A stretch of DNA of 64,000 bases from an uncultured Pseudoflavonifractor sp. GTDB taxonomy: Bacteria; Bacillota; Clostridia; Oscillospirales; Oscillospiraceae. The notes under the pieces are model-generated. The model was given only the letters and a program-made list of their open reading frames with translations, did not search any database and was not told the origin of the DNA. Where the stretch lies: assembly GCF_944387275.1 (NCBI RefSeq), contig NZ_CALXEG010000001.1, positions 1 through 64,000 of the forward strand. The letters run 5' to 3'. This document shows, one piece after another, positions 50,693-59,105 of this stretch. Positions within the stretch are counted from its first letter, which is position 1; every line of letters starts with the position of its first letter. Position numbers and translations under genes: made by a program.

Positions 50693-52469
50693 GGCAAGGT
50701 CCCTCAATCTTCAGCTCCACCCGGACGATCAGGCCGGGGGTATCCTTGTCCACCAGCCGGATCACGCCCTCATGCCGGTCGATGATCTCCTTTGCGATGG
50801 AGAGTCCCAGGCCGGTGCCGCCGGACTCCCGGGACCGGGCCTTATCCACCCGGTAGAACCGTTCAAAGATGCGGGGCCGGTCGGCGGCTGGGATACCGAT
50901 GCCGTTGTCCTCCACCTCCATCCACACCCGCTCTCTCAGCCGGCCGGCGGAGATACGGATGCTGCCGCCGTCGGGGGTATACTTGATGGCGTTGGACACC
51001 ACGTTCATCATCACCTGGAGAATGCGCTCCCGGTCCCCGATGATGTTGGGCAGGTTCTCCTCGATCTCCAGCCGAAGGGTGTGGCCGTGGCGCTGGGCGT
51101 CCAGCAGCACGGCGTTGTACACGTCCCGGATGGCCTGCTCGAAGGAGAAGGGGGCCAGCTTGAGCTCGCTGTGGCCCGAGTCGAACCGGGACAGGGTGAG
51201 CAGATCCTGGACAATGTGGGTCATCCGGTCGGACTCGTTGAGGATGACGCCCAGGAAGTTTTTCTCTGTGTTGGGGGGCAGCTCGCCGGCGTTGTCCACC
51301 AGGGTCTCGGCGTAGCTGCGGATGTTGGTCAGGGGGGTGCGCAGTTCGTGGGACACGTTGGCCACGAACTCCCGGCGCATCTCCTCGGTCTTGCGCTGCT
51401 CGGTGACGTCGTGGATCACCACCATGACGCCGCCGGCGCTCTCGCTGGAGAAGGGGGCCAGCAGCAGCTCCAGGATGGTGCCGTCGATCTCCCGCTCGCC
51501 GTCCAGATAGCCGGGCTGCTCCACAGCCAGCACGGAGGGCAGGGCGGCGATGTCGCCGAACAGGGTGTCATAGGTCACCTCGTCGCCCCCCACGGGGATG
51601 GTCCGGCGGAGCATCCGCTCGGCGGCGGGGTTGCACTGGATGACCGCCCCGTCCCGGGAGAAGGCCACCACGCCGTCGGTCATGTGGAGGAAGAGGGTGC
51701 CCAGCTTGTTGCGCTCGTTCTCCGCCTCCCGGATGGTGTCCCGCAGCTGCCGGGCCATGTTGTTGAAGGTGCCGGTGAGCACGCCGATCTCGTCCTTGGA
51801 CGCCACCTCGATCTTGTGGGAGAAGTCCCCCTTTGCCACCCGTTCGGCGCCTGTGGTCAGCCGCTCGATGGGGGTGATCATGGTCTTGGACAGGAGGAAG
51901 GACAGCAGGATGGAGATAATCAGGCCAAAGGCCAGGGCCTCCAGGATCAGCTGAAAGAGCTGGGTGTTCAGGTTCTGGACCGTGGTCCGGTCGTCCAGGA
52001 TATAGATGATGTACCGGTTCTCTCCCCGCTGGATGGGCACGGCCACGTCCATGTAGTCGGCGGACACATCCTTCATGTCCCCCTCCTGGTTCTGGATGGC
52101 GGCGGTGATGTTGGGGGTGATGCGCAGATTGGCGCCCTTCTCCTCGTCGGAGGCGGCCAGGCACTTGCCGGTGGAGCCGTCCAGGATAAAGTAGTTGCGG
52201 TGGCGGTTGTCAATGCCCAGGGCGCCGATGTAGCTCTTGAGCACGTCCTGGATCACGTCCACGTCGCTCTGGCCCTCTCCGGCCTCGGCCTGTAGATCCC
52301 GGGCCAGGGTCTCGTTGTCGGAGCGGAACACGGTGTGCATCTGGTCGTAGAACTCTGTCAGGTAGAAGGCGGACACCGAGTTGACCAGAAACGCCCCCAC
52401 CACGGTCATCAGCGACACGATGAGCAGCACCATAATGAGTACCAGCTTCATATGCAGGCTTCTGAACAC
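50682..52469 (-). CDS. walK: Cell-wall sensor histidine kinase WalK
   Basis: A 595-aa kinase. TM1 is about 8-30, with an extracytoplasmic PAS-like loop to about 170 and TM2 about 172-195. HAMP, a cytoplasmic PAS, HisKA (FVANVSHELRTPLTNIRSYA) and HATPase (NAIKYTP, DNGIGIP, GGTGLGLS) complete it. Start GTG after AGGAGGTGAGGACGCC. The neighbouring walR, walH and walI fix its identity. The system controls autolysins and wall homeostasis and is usually essential. Confidence 0.94.
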   Translation of the reverse strand: MFRSLHMKLVLIMVLLIVSLMTVVGAFLVNSVSAFYLTEFYDQMHTVFRSDNETLARDLQAEAGEGQSDVDVIQDVLKSYIGALGIDNRHRNYFILDGSTGKCLAASDEEKGANLRITPNITAAIQNQEGDMKDVSADYMDVAVPIQRGENRYIIYILDDRTTVQNLNTQLFQLILEALAFGLIISILLSFLLSKTMITPIERLTTGAERVAKGDFSHKIEVASKDEIGVLTGTFNNMARQLRDTIREAENERNKLGTLFLHMTDGVVAFSRDGAVIQCNPAAERMLRRTIPVGGDEVTYDTLFGDIAALPSVLAVEQPGYLDGEREIDGTILELLLAPFSSESAGGVMVVIHDVTEQRKTEEMRREFVANVSHELRTPLTNIRSYAETLVDNAGELPPNTEKNFLGVILNESDRMTHIVQDLLTLSRFDSGHSELKLAPFSFEQAIRDVYNAVLLDAQRHGHTLRLEIEENLPNIIGDRERILQVMMNVVSNAIKYTPDGGSIRISAGRLRERVWMEVEDNGIGIPAADRPRIFERFYRVDKARSRESGGTGLGLSIAKEIIDRHEGVIRLVDKDTPGLIVRVELKIEGPCHGA

Positions 52470-52541
52470 GGCGTCCTCACCTCCTGACGGCTTCTCAAAA
52501 CTGTCTTATGGATTCTCTGCACTTAAAAATCCGGACTTTCT

Positions 52542-53246
52542 CTACGGGTTGAGCAGGTACCCCTGGCCCCGTCTCGTCACGATGATCTGCGGCTGTGCCG
52601 GGTCGTCCTCCACTTTTTCGCGCAGGCGGCGGACGGCCACGTCCACGGCCCGGACGTCGCCCACATACCCCTCGTAGTTCCACACGTTTTCCATCAAGGC
52701 CTCCCGGGAGAACACCTTTCCCGGCCGGGCGGCCAAAAACCGCAGTAACTCATACTCCCGCTGGGTCAGGTCCAGGGGGCGTCCGTCCTTGTAGGCCACC
52801 ATCAGATCCTGGTCCACGGAGATGCGCCCGGCCTCCAACCTGTTGGTGCTCAGGGGAGCTGCGGATGGGCCGCCGGCCATCTCCCGGCGGCGGATGTTGG
52901 CCTTCACCCGCGCCAGCAACTCCCGCATGGAGAAGGGCTTGGTGATGTAGTCGTCTGCGCCCAGCTCCAGGCCCAGGACCTTGTCGTTCTCCTCTTCCCG
53001 GGCGGTGAGCATGATCACCGGCGTGCTTTTTCCCTGAGCCCGGAGGCTGCGGCACACGTCAAAGCCGTTCATCTTGGGGAGCATCAGGTCCAGCAGCACC
53101 AGGTCCGGGTCCTGCTCCAAGGCCAGCTGGAGCCCGGTCTGACCGTCGTAGGCCTCTATGGTCTCGTAACCCTCCCGGCCCAGGTTGAAGCTGAGGATGT
53201 CCACAATATTTTTCTCGTCTTCCACAATGAGAATGCGCTTGTTCAT
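52542..53246 (-). CDS. walR: Response regulator WalR
   Basis: A 234-aa OmpR-family regulator. The receiver has VEDEKNIVDIL and phospho-Asp in LVLLDLMLPKMNG, plus VIMLTAREEEND and DYITKPFSMREL. The winged helix has the late RRLREKVEDDPAQPQII and RGQGYLL. GAGGAGG lies 5 nt before the ATG at 53246. It follows nudF by 26 bp and leads the wal genes. Confidence 0.95.
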   Translation of the reverse strand: MNKRILIVEDEKNIVDILSFNLGREGYETIEAYDGQTGLQLALEQDPDLVLLDLMLPKMNGFDVCRSLRAQGKSTPVIMLTAREEENDKVLGLELGADDYITKPFSMRELLARVKANIRRREMAGGPSAAPLSTNRLEAGRISVDQDLMVAYKDGRPLDLTQREYELLRFLAARPGKVFSREALMENVWNYEGYVGDVRAVDVAVRRLREKVEDDPAQPQIIVTRRGQGYLLNP

Positions 53247-53272
53247 GACTGCCTCCTCTACAGGACGGCCGC

Positions 53273-53809
53273 TCACCGCCCCAACAGCACCTTTGCTTTC
53301 AGCACCGCCGCCACGGTCTTGGCGTCGGAGATCTCGTTGTTCATGACCTGCTCCACCAGCTGGTCGAAGGGCACCTTGATCCGCTCCAGGAACTCCCCCT
53401 CGTCGGGGTGGCAGGCGCCCTGCTTCAGGCCCCGGGCCAGGTACATGTGGAGCACCTCGGTGCAGAATCCGGGGGAGGCGTAGAGGCAGCCCATGTAGGT
53501 CAGCTCTTGGGGCTCCAGGCCCACCTCCTCGCTCAGCTCCCGGAGGGCGGCCACCCTGTGGTCCTCGTCGCCGTCCAGCTTACCGGCGGGCAGCTCGGTG
53601 ATCACCTTGGCGAAGGGGTAGCGGTACTGCCGCACCAGGGTCACCATATCCTGGTCGTCCAGGGGGAGCACGGCCACGCCGCCGGGGTGCTCCACCACTT
53701 CCCTGCCCGACTGATGCCCGTCAGGCAGCTCGATCTTATCCACCTTGAGGGTCACGATGCGTCCCCGGAAGATTTCCCGGCTCTCCAGTGTTTTTTCTGT
53801 CAGTTCCAT
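53273..53809 (-). CDS. nudF: NUDIX hydrolase, ADP-ribose pyrophosphatase-like
   Basis: A 178-aa NUDIX enzyme. The box runs from GKLDGDEDHRVAALREL to SEEVGLEP, with the catalytic RELxEE. A typical ADP-ribose pyrophosphatase N-terminus (SREIFRGRIVTLKVDKIELP) and EVVEHPGGVAVLPL support the substrate. The start at 53809 follows GGGGCGG. It heads the wal operon, a common neighbourhood in this group, and probably acts in nucleotide housekeeping rather than in signalling. Confidence 0.9.
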   Translation of the reverse strand: MELTEKTLESREIFRGRIVTLKVDKIELPDGHQSGREVVEHPGGVAVLPLDDQDMVTLVRQYRYPFAKVITELPAGKLDGDEDHRVAALRELSEEVGLEPQELTYMGCLYASPGFCTEVLHMYLARGLKQGACHPDEGEFLERIKVPFDQLVEQVMNNEISDAKTVAAVLKAKVLLGR

Positions 53810-53896
53810 CTCTAAACCGCCCCATTTATCAAAATATGGATTCATCCGGTCTTGCCGCAGATAACGCGCTCCGTTTCTGTTTGTTGCTATTATGAC

Positions 53897-53905
53897 ATTA
53901 TAGCA
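53897..53905 (-). promoter_or_regulatory. Extended -10 promoter of the nudF-wal operon
   Basis: On the minus strand TGC-TATAAT (53905-53897), about 90 bp before the nudF ATG; no -35 of consensus quality. Confidence 0.55.
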
Positions 53906-53988
53906 TAATCCCCATTTCCGCGCTACCCCGGAGACGCTTCTTCCAGTTCCCCCAATCATTACAGCTGTTCACCCTCCGGGGCGGCCGC

Positions 53989-53994
53989 TATAAT
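53989..53994 (+). promoter_or_regulatory. -10 element of the mecA promoter
   Basis: TATAAT at 53989-53994, with only a weak -35 (TGTTCA at 53966-53971, 17 nt upstream). It is divergent from the nudF promoter about 85 bp away. Confidence 0.5.
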
Positions 53995-54058
53995 GGTAGC
54001 CATGTCATACGGCCCGCTTCGGGGCCCATTTTCTGTTCAGAGCAAGGAGGTCCCTACT

Positions 54059-54556
54059 ATGACCATCCAACCCATCGGCGCAGGCAGCGCGGTGCTGTAC
54101 ATCACCGCGGCGGACTTGAAGGAGCGAGGGCTCACGCCTTCCCAGCTCACCCTGGAGGGGGCGCTGGAGCTGGCCCGGGACGCCTTTGCCCGGGAGGGCA
54201 TGCCCCTGGAGGGGCCCATCGAGATCGAGGCCTACCCGGAGGCCTGCGGCGTGCTGGTTTTTGCCCGGGTGGCGCCGCCGCCCCGGCAGTGGTTCTCCTT
54301 CGCCGGCTTTGAGGAGCTGCTCGCCGCCGTCCGGGCGCTGCCCGCCCTGTGCCAGGACAGCGCTCTGGCCTGGCTGGACGGCCGCTTCTGGCTCTCTCTC
54401 CCCGGCGGCGAGCGGGGCATGGCGGCCTGCCTGTCGGAGTTCGGCCGCACCGAGGACGCGGGCACCCATCCGGATGCCCGGCTGGCCGAGCATGGCCGCG
54501 CCATTCTGGACCGGGACGCCCCCGCCGTACTGCTGCGCCATTTTCCCCCTGTCTGA
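54059..54556 (+). CDS. MecA-like adaptor protein
   Basis: A 165-aa protein with the MecA-type N-terminus (AVLYITAADLKERGLTPSQLT). A C-terminal half follows in which FAGFEELLAAVRAL and LWLDGRFWLSL-like segments resemble the ClpC-binding domain. It is short compared with Bacillus MecA (about 218 aa), as is usual in Clostridia. It probably delivers substrates to ClpC/ClpP. AAGGAGG precedes the ATG at 54059. Confidence 0.72.
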   Translation: MTIQPIGAGSAVLYITAADLKERGLTPSQLTLEGALELARDAFAREGMPLEGPIEIEAYPEACGVLVFARVAPPPRQWFSFAGFEELLAAVRALPALCQDSALAWLDGRFWLSLPGGERGMAACLSEFGRTEDAGTHPDARLAEHGRAILDRDAPAVLLRHFPPV

Positions 54557-54651
54557 GCCCTTGACAGATATGGTATAATACTTTCACAGTGGTATTTGTG
54601 CCGTCTTTCCGGCGCACGCCGCCATGCCCGCCCGGAAGGAGGTGCATTCCC

Positions 54652-55119
54652 GTGGACCAGAAGGGCATTAAGATTATCTCCAAGAACCCCAAGGCCTACC
54701 ACGACTATTTTATTGAGGATAAGTACGAGGCAGGCATTGAGCTCTGCGGCACGGAGGTCAAGTCGGTCCGCCAGGGCAACGTGAACCTGAAGGACGCCTT
54801 CTGTATCGTCAAGGACGGGGAGCTGTCCGTGGTGGGGATGCACATCTCCCCCTATGAGCAGGGCAATATTTTCAACAAGGACCCCCGCCGTACCCGCCGT
54901 CTGCTGATGCACAAGCGGGAGATTCTCCGCCTGTTTCAGAAGACCAAAGTGGACGGCTACTCTCTTATTCCCCTCTCCCTCTACTTCCGCAACGCGCGGG
55001 TGAAGGTGGAGGTGGGGCTTGCCAAGGGCAAGAAGCTCTACGACAAGCGGGATGCCGCCGCCGCCAAGGACGCCAAGCGCGAGATGGACCGGGCCATGAA
55101 GTCCCGGGGCGGCTACTGA
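54652..55119 (+). CDS. smpB: SsrA-binding protein SmpB
   Basis: A 155-aa partner of tmRNA in trans-translation. Family motifs are [40 protein letters not shown] and a basic C-terminal tail [15 protein letters not shown] that enters the mRNA channel. Start GTG after GGAAGGAGGTGCATTCC. An extended -10 (TGG-TATAAT, 54571-54579) lies upstream. tmRNA is 0.8 kb downstream. Confidence 0.97.
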   Translation: MDQKGIKIISKNPKAYHDYFIEDKYEAGIELCGTEVKSVRQGNVNLKDAFCIVKDGELSVVGMHISPYEQGNIFNKDPRRTRRLLMHKREILRLFQKTKVDGYSLIPLSLYFRNARVKVEVGLAKGKKLYDKRDAAAAKDAKREMDRAMKSRGGY

Positions 55120-55156
55120 GATAATTTGCTTCCATAACGGAAAGGAGATGTTCCCA

Positions 55157-55681
55157 ATGGCTCAGAATCCTCTGGTCACCATTGAGATGGAGGACGGCGG
55201 CAAGATGGTCGCCGAGCTCTATCCCGACGTGGCCCCCAATACGGTCAACAACTTCATCAGCCTGGTGAAGTCCGGCTTTTATAACGGCCTGATTTTCCAC
55301 CGCGTCATCCCCGGCTTCATGATCCAGGGCGGCTGCCCCGACGGCACCGGCATGGGCGGCCCGGGGTACACCATCAAGGGCGAGTTTGCCCGCAACGGCG
55401 TGAAGAACGACCTGAAGCATGACCGCGGCGTGCTGTCCATGGCCCGCGCCATGCACCCCAACTCCGCCGGCAGCCAGTTCTTCATCATGGTGGAGAAGGC
55501 TCCCCACCTGGATGGGGACTACGCCGCCTTCGGCAAGGTCATCGAGGGCATGGACGTGGCCGACGCCATTGTCTACGCCGACCGTAACGTGCGTACCGAC
55601 CGTCCCCGCAAGGACCAGCGGATGAAGTCCGTGACCGTGGAGACCTTCGGTGTGGACTATCCCGCCCCTGAGAAGATCTGA
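55157..55681 (+). CDS. Cyclophilin-type peptidyl-prolyl isomerase
   Basis: A 174-aa cytoplasmic cyclophilin. The catalytic region includes FHRVIPGFMIQGG and GVLSMARAMHPNSAGSQFFI (Arg, Phe and Gln of the active site), then FGKVIEGMDV. It has no signal peptide. AAAGGAGATGTTCCCA precedes the ATG at 55157. It sits between smpB and ssrA, perhaps co-transcribed with smpB. A GC-rich hairpin at 55699-55724 follows; the rest of 55682-55942 holds only the tmRNA promoter region and unassigned inverted repeats. Confidence 0.95.
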   Translation: MAQNPLVTIEMEDGGKMVAELYPDVAPNTVNNFISLVKSGFYNGLIFHRVIPGFMIQGGCPDGTGMGGPGYTIKGEFARNGVKNDLKHDRGVLSMARAMHPNSAGSQFFIMVEKAPHLDGDYAAFGKVIEGMDVADAIVYADRNVRTDRPRKDQRMKSVTVETFGVDYPAPEKI

Positions 55682-55942
55682 TTTCCCATTGTTTTCACTC
55701 CGGCGGGGCACCCGCCCCGCCGGATGAAGTATTCTCTCCCCCCACCGGCGGGTGAGAAGATGTGAAGAGCAATTGTCGTTGTTTTTAGCTTTCTCCCTTT
55801 CCCCATAAGAGGATGATCGTACCGTTTTCCCAATCCGGACAAAGCCCAGCGAAACGGGTTCGTCCGGAGCGGAGGAGCAGCACAATGAGCGGGCTTTGCC
55901 GTATACGGCGAAGCGAGTGATAGGAGCTTGCTCCGACGACGC

Positions 55943-56288
55943 GGGGGCGTACTGGTTTCGACGGGGACGTAGAGGCGGGAATAGCGGGCGGTGGCGCCTG
56001 ACCACCTTAAAACGGGCAACTTATAAATTAAAGAACGACGACAACGTAGTTCTCGCCGCGGCTTAACGCGGCCGTCCAACCTGGAAGGACCACGGTCCGG
56101 GATTGGGCGTCGACGAGTGGTGCACGTGAGTGTGCAAAGCTTTGAGCGCACCATGAACAATGAAGCTACCAAGCCCCTGAGTGTGACGGCTCACGCCTGG
56201 GTAAGGGAATGTAAATAACCGTCTGCGCCCGGAGAAGTTCCCGTTGAAGCGTTTTCGGACAGGGGTTCGACTCCCCTCGCCTCCACCA
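55943..56288 (+). ncRNA. ssrA: Transfer-messenger RNA
   Basis: A 346-nt tmRNA. The 5' end GGGGGCG pairs with CGCCTCC before the encoded ACCA (56285-56288). The typical start GGGGGCGTACTGGTTTCGAC and the T-arm GGGGTTCGACTCCCC (about 56262-56277) are present. The tag frame ends ...KNDDNVVLAAA with TAA at 56064-56066, a protease-recognised Leu-Ala-Ala type end. It rescues stalled ribosomes with SmpB. Confidence 0.96.
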
Positions 56289-56327
56289 AACCGCTATCCA
56301 TTGAGCAACAATGGATAGCGGTTTTTT
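56289..56327 (+). terminator. tmRNA terminator
   Basis: A 15-bp perfect stem around AGCAA followed by T6, directly after the CCA end. Confidence 0.92.
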
Positions 56328-56354
56328 CATTGGTCCCCAATGGATTGCGGTTTT
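56309..56354 (+). repeat. Short direct repeat after ssrA
   Basis: CAATGGATAGCGGTTTTT (about 56309-56326) recurs as CAATGGATTGCGGTTTTT (about 56337-56354) with one change. The copy duplicates the right arm and tail of the tmRNA terminator. It may mark an old integration or excision at the ssrA 3' end. Confidence 0.55.
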
Positions 56355-56429
56355 TGTGATTTGCATTCATTGTCTAAATAATAAAGATTGTATTATCGTT
56401 TTGAACGCCGAATTTACACACGGATTACA

Positions 56430-56457
56430 CACGGAGCCACTGCCTATCTGGCAGTGG
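56430..56457. terminator. Hairpin after the holin gene
   Basis: A 14-bp stem (ACGGAGCCACTGCC with GGCAGTGGCTCCGT) and a 5-nt loop, but only weak T-runs on either side. It probably ends the minus-strand TPR-holin transcript. Confidence 0.6.
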
Positions 56458-56466
56458 CTCCGTACT

Positions 56467-56973
56467 TTATTCGTTCTTATTCTCTGTCTGGACGGTGTCG
56501 CCATCTTCCGGCACCACTTTATTGCCGGCCTCATCCACCGCCGTCTTAACGGCGGCCAGGCCCTTGAGCAGGATGTCCGGCACGTCCACACCCAGGGCCA
56601 CCATGTTCTCCACGATGCTGGTCAGCTCGTTGATGATATAGATAGCCAGCACGAACCAGCCGATGAGCTGGAGGAAGGACAGGTCCAGACCCAGCACGGT
56701 GCCCACGTCGATGAACACGCAGGCGACGCCGAAAGCCAGGGCAATGAGCACCCAGTAGGACACCTTCTTGAGAATTCCCTTGGCCCCCTTGGCGCTGGAC
56801 ATGGTGTCCGTGGCCCTGGCCTTGAGGACGCCGTAGACGTAGTCCACCACGTTGAGCACAAAAAAGAACGCGAACAGGGGCCAGTGTGCCCCGAAGGCGT
56901 AGGAGAGGCCCGTCAGGACGGCGCCCCAGATAAGATTAGCCTTGTCCGCAAAGGCGGCGAAGATGTTTTCCAT
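56467..56973 (-). CDS. Second phage-type holin
   Basis: A 168-aa protein of the holin-4/TcdE family. Three or four hydrophobic helices include WPLFAFFFVLNVVDYVYGVL, VSYWVLIALAFGVACVFIDV and LIGWFVLAIYIINELTSIVE, followed by an acidic C-terminal tail. It lies 7 bp after a TPR-SLH gene. No endolysin is present. TcdE-type holins can export proteins without lysis, so it may release its neighbour. Confidence 0.88.
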   Translation of the reverse strand: MENIFAAFADKANLIWGAVLTGLSYAFGAHWPLFAFFFVLNVVDYVYGVLKARATDTMSSAKGAKGILKKVSYWVLIALAFGVACVFIDVGTVLGLDLSFLQLIGWFVLAIYIINELTSIVENMVALGVDVPDILLKGLAAVKTAVDEAGNKVVPEDGDTVQTENKNE

Positions 56974-56980
56974 ATGTACC

Positions 56981-57790
56981 TCACTTTCCGGCCTTGATGG
57001 CCTCGTAAAAGCGCCTGAACATCACCGCCACCTCCTGGCGGGTGATGTTGGCCGTGGGGCGGGTGCCGTCCAGCAGGCCCATAGCCTTGGCCCAGGCCCA
57101 GGCCTCCGCCGCCCAGTCGGCGGGCTGCTCCGCTGCGGGCTGCTGGGGCCCCTCCGGCTCCGTCTGGCCGTCCCCGCCCAGGGCCGCCTTGACGGCGGCG
57201 CGGAACTGGTCCATGGTCTTGCCGTGTCTGGGGAACCAGTGCTCCACGTCGGCGTGGTTGGAGGCGATGCCCGCCCGGTAGCCCTCGGCGTGGCAGAGGA
57301 TATCCACCACCCGCTTGGCCTCGTCCCGCTCGCCCAGCTTCATGCAGGTCATCCAGTACCAGTCCACCGTGGCGGCCAGGCACAGGGGGTCGTGCTTGGC
57401 GATGAGGTGGCGGGCCTTTGTGTGGCACATCTTGGCGTGCTCATAGAGCCCTTCCAGATATGCGGCCACGCCCTGGTAGTACCACGCCTCCCAGTCCATG
57501 GGGTTGAGGGCGGAGGCGGTGGCCAGCTCGGAGATGGCCATCGTATAGTCGGACTGCCCCATCAGCTTGCGGCCCCGCCAGGTCCGGAGGGAGGCGTGGA
57601 AAGGTGCGTAGATCAGGCCTGTGGAGAAGCAGTGGAGCGCCATCTCGTTCTCCCCCTTCCAGGTGTGCTGCAGCCCCTTCTGATACCACAGCTCCGGATT
57701 GCAGGGGTCTGTCTTCAGCTTTTCGTTTACCTCCGCCAGGAGCTTCTCATCCGGGTCCAGCGGCTCATACTTCATGTTCTTCTCTGCCAT
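56981..57790 (-). CDS. TPR protein with a C-terminal SLH-like motif
   Basis: A 269-aa protein with no signal peptide. Residues about 10-185 form TPR-like helical repeats (NPELWYQKGLQHTWKGENEM, NPMDWEAWYYQGVAAYLEG). A Glu/Pro/Gln linker follows. The last 45 residues are a single SLH-like unit (AWAWAKAMGLLDGTRPTA with TRQEVAVMFRRF), the tail often found at the end of Clostridial phage lysins. Start at 57790 from AAGGAG. It has a strong own promoter and is followed by a holin. Function is unknown; a lysin-tail fusion to a TPR body is one reading. Confidence 0.75.
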   Translation of the reverse strand: MAEKNMKYEPLDPDEKLLAEVNEKLKTDPCNPELWYQKGLQHTWKGENEMALHCFSTGLIYAPFHASLRTWRGRKLMGQSDYTMAISELATASALNPMDWEAWYYQGVAAYLEGLYEHAKMCHTKARHLIAKHDPLCLAATVDWYWMTCMKLGERDEAKRVVDILCHAEGYRAGIASNHADVEHWFPRHGKTMDQFRAAVKAALGGDGQTEPEGPQQPAAEQPADWAAEAWAWAKAMGLLDGTRPTANITRQEVAVMFRRFYEAIKAGK

Positions 57791-57853
57791 CTCAATCTTC
57801 TCCTTAATCATAAATCATTTGATATGGGACAAGCCCTTGTTGAATATGGCGGA

Positions 57854-57883
57854 ATTATAGTCTACACATTCTGTTTTTGTCAA
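57854..57883 (-). promoter_or_regulatory. Promoter of the TPR-holin operon
   Basis: On the minus strand TTGACA (57883-57878), 18 nt, TATAAT (57859-57854): consensus in both boxes, about 65 bp before the start. Confidence 0.85.
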
Positions 57884-58193
57884 GTTTCGATCGTTTTTTT
57901 ATTCTATTTTTATGTATAAAAACTGCATTTTTCAGTGAGTATCATCAAATATTATTCATTTTTAGGACAAAACTTGCATTCAAAACTGTCAACAATTAAA
58001 AAGTGTTGCTTTCAGGGCGGGTATAGAAAAATTTCTTTGGCCAATTTTTGCAAATTGGACTTTTTCAGTCCGGCGGCGTATACTTGACAAAAAGCGCCGC
58101 CTGTCCCATATGTGGAACCGAGGGCTTCGCCGCCTCCTGTTTCTGCAGTTTCTCGGCCATAACAGGCAAATCTGAGCTTTGAGGTGGGGGAGT
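57884..58193 (+). promoter_or_regulatory. AT-rich regulatory region of the AraC gene
   Basis: There is no gene in this stretch, which is clearly more AT-rich than its surroundings. TTGACA (58084-58089), 17 nt and CATATG (58107-58112) could be the araC promoter. An inverted repeat CCAATTT-TTGC-AAATTGG (58041-58058) and GGCGGCG/CGCCGCC flanking the -35 may be operators. Confidence 0.5.
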
Positions 58194-59024
58194 ATGTTGC
58201 CGAAGCTAAAGCATGCGAATGTAAAGAGCGAGTTTTACAACATCTGGCGGGTAGAAAACCTGAACTACATCACACATATCCATGAAGAGCTGGAGATGGT
58301 GTACCTCTCTCAGGGCCAGCTGGAGGTAACGCTCGAGGACGAAGCGTATCTCCTGCGGGCCGGGGATGTCTGCTTTGCCGGCAGCCTGCAGGTCCATCAG
58401 TACCACAGCCTGGGCTACAGCAAATGCCTCATGATCGGAGCCTCGCCAAGTGTGGTGAACCTGTGCCAGGATGCGCGGAAGGATTTTCAGCTGGAGTGCC
58501 CCATCATCCGGAAGGGACAGTACAGCCCGGAGCTGGGCGCTTTGTTTGAGCTGCTGATCGAGTCCACCGACCTGATTCAAAATCCCGGGACCTGCATGGG
58601 GCTGATCAACGCCATCTTTGAATATCTGTGGGGTACGTCCCGTCAAGTTCCCAGGCCGGAGGTCCTCGCCCCGGTCAAAATGGTGCTCATGTACCTGCAC
58701 CAGAACTGCTTCAAGCCCATTACGCTGCTGACAGCGGCCGAGGCGCTGGAGATGTCACAGTATCAGCTGTCCCGTCTGTGCAACCAGCAGATCGGAATGG
58801 GCTTTAACGCCTACCTGAAATTTCTCCGCGTCACGGCTGCAAAGCGGCTGCTCGTCAGCACGGACTGGCCCATGCCTGATATCTCCTCCCAGTGTGGATT
58901 TGAGAGTATCCGCACCTTTAACCGGGCGTTTAAAGAGCTGACAAACGGGCTCTCCCCCAGCGACTACCGGAACAGTCAGGCAGGCACATCCTTCTTCCAG
59001 ATGAACACTGACGACAAACGCTAA
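58194..59024 (+). CDS. AraC-family transcriptional regulator
   Basis: A 276-aa regulator. The N-terminal cupin-type sensing domain (ITHIHEELEMVYLSQGQLEV...LRAGDVCFAG) is followed by two C-terminal HTH motifs (LLTAAEALEMSQYQLSRLCN and PDISSQCGFESIRTFNRAF) with the closing GLSPSDYR. GAGGTGGGGG precedes the ATG at 58194. It lies convergent to the GH3 gene. A role in sugar control is plausible, but not shown by sequence. Confidence 0.9.
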   Translation: MLPKLKHANVKSEFYNIWRVENLNYITHIHEELEMVYLSQGQLEVTLEDEAYLLRAGDVCFAGSLQVHQYHSLGYSKCLMIGASPSVVNLCQDARKDFQLECPIIRKGQYSPELGALFELLIESTDLIQNPGTCMGLINAIFEYLWGTSRQVPRPEVLAPVKMVLMYLHQNCFKPITLLTAAEALEMSQYQLSRLCNQQIGMGFNAYLKFLRVTAAKRLLVSTDWPMPDISSQCGFESIRTFNRAFKELTNGLSPSDYRNSQAGTSFFQMNTDDKR

Positions 59025-59030
59025 ACAAGA

Positions 59031-59080
59031 AAGCGCCGCCGCCGGATTCCCCTTCTTTGGGAATCCGGCGACGGCGCGGC
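59031..59080. terminator. Bidirectional terminator between araC and the GH3 gene
   Basis: A long GC-rich stem (about 59033-59052 with 59059-59078) between convergent genes; T-runs are weak. Confidence 0.6.
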
Positions 59081-59105
59081 CGTTATGGGCGATTGATTCT
59101 AATGG

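Noticed and set aside
54561..54579. TTGACA followed by TATAAT before smpB
   Set aside because: The two boxes are only 7 nt apart, so they cannot act as one promoter; the extended -10 alone is more likely used.
55855..55890. SRP-RNA-like string TCCGGAGCGGAGGAGCAGCA
   Set aside because: It resembles the SRP apical loop, but the matching 5' GTCAGG side and surrounding helix are missing.
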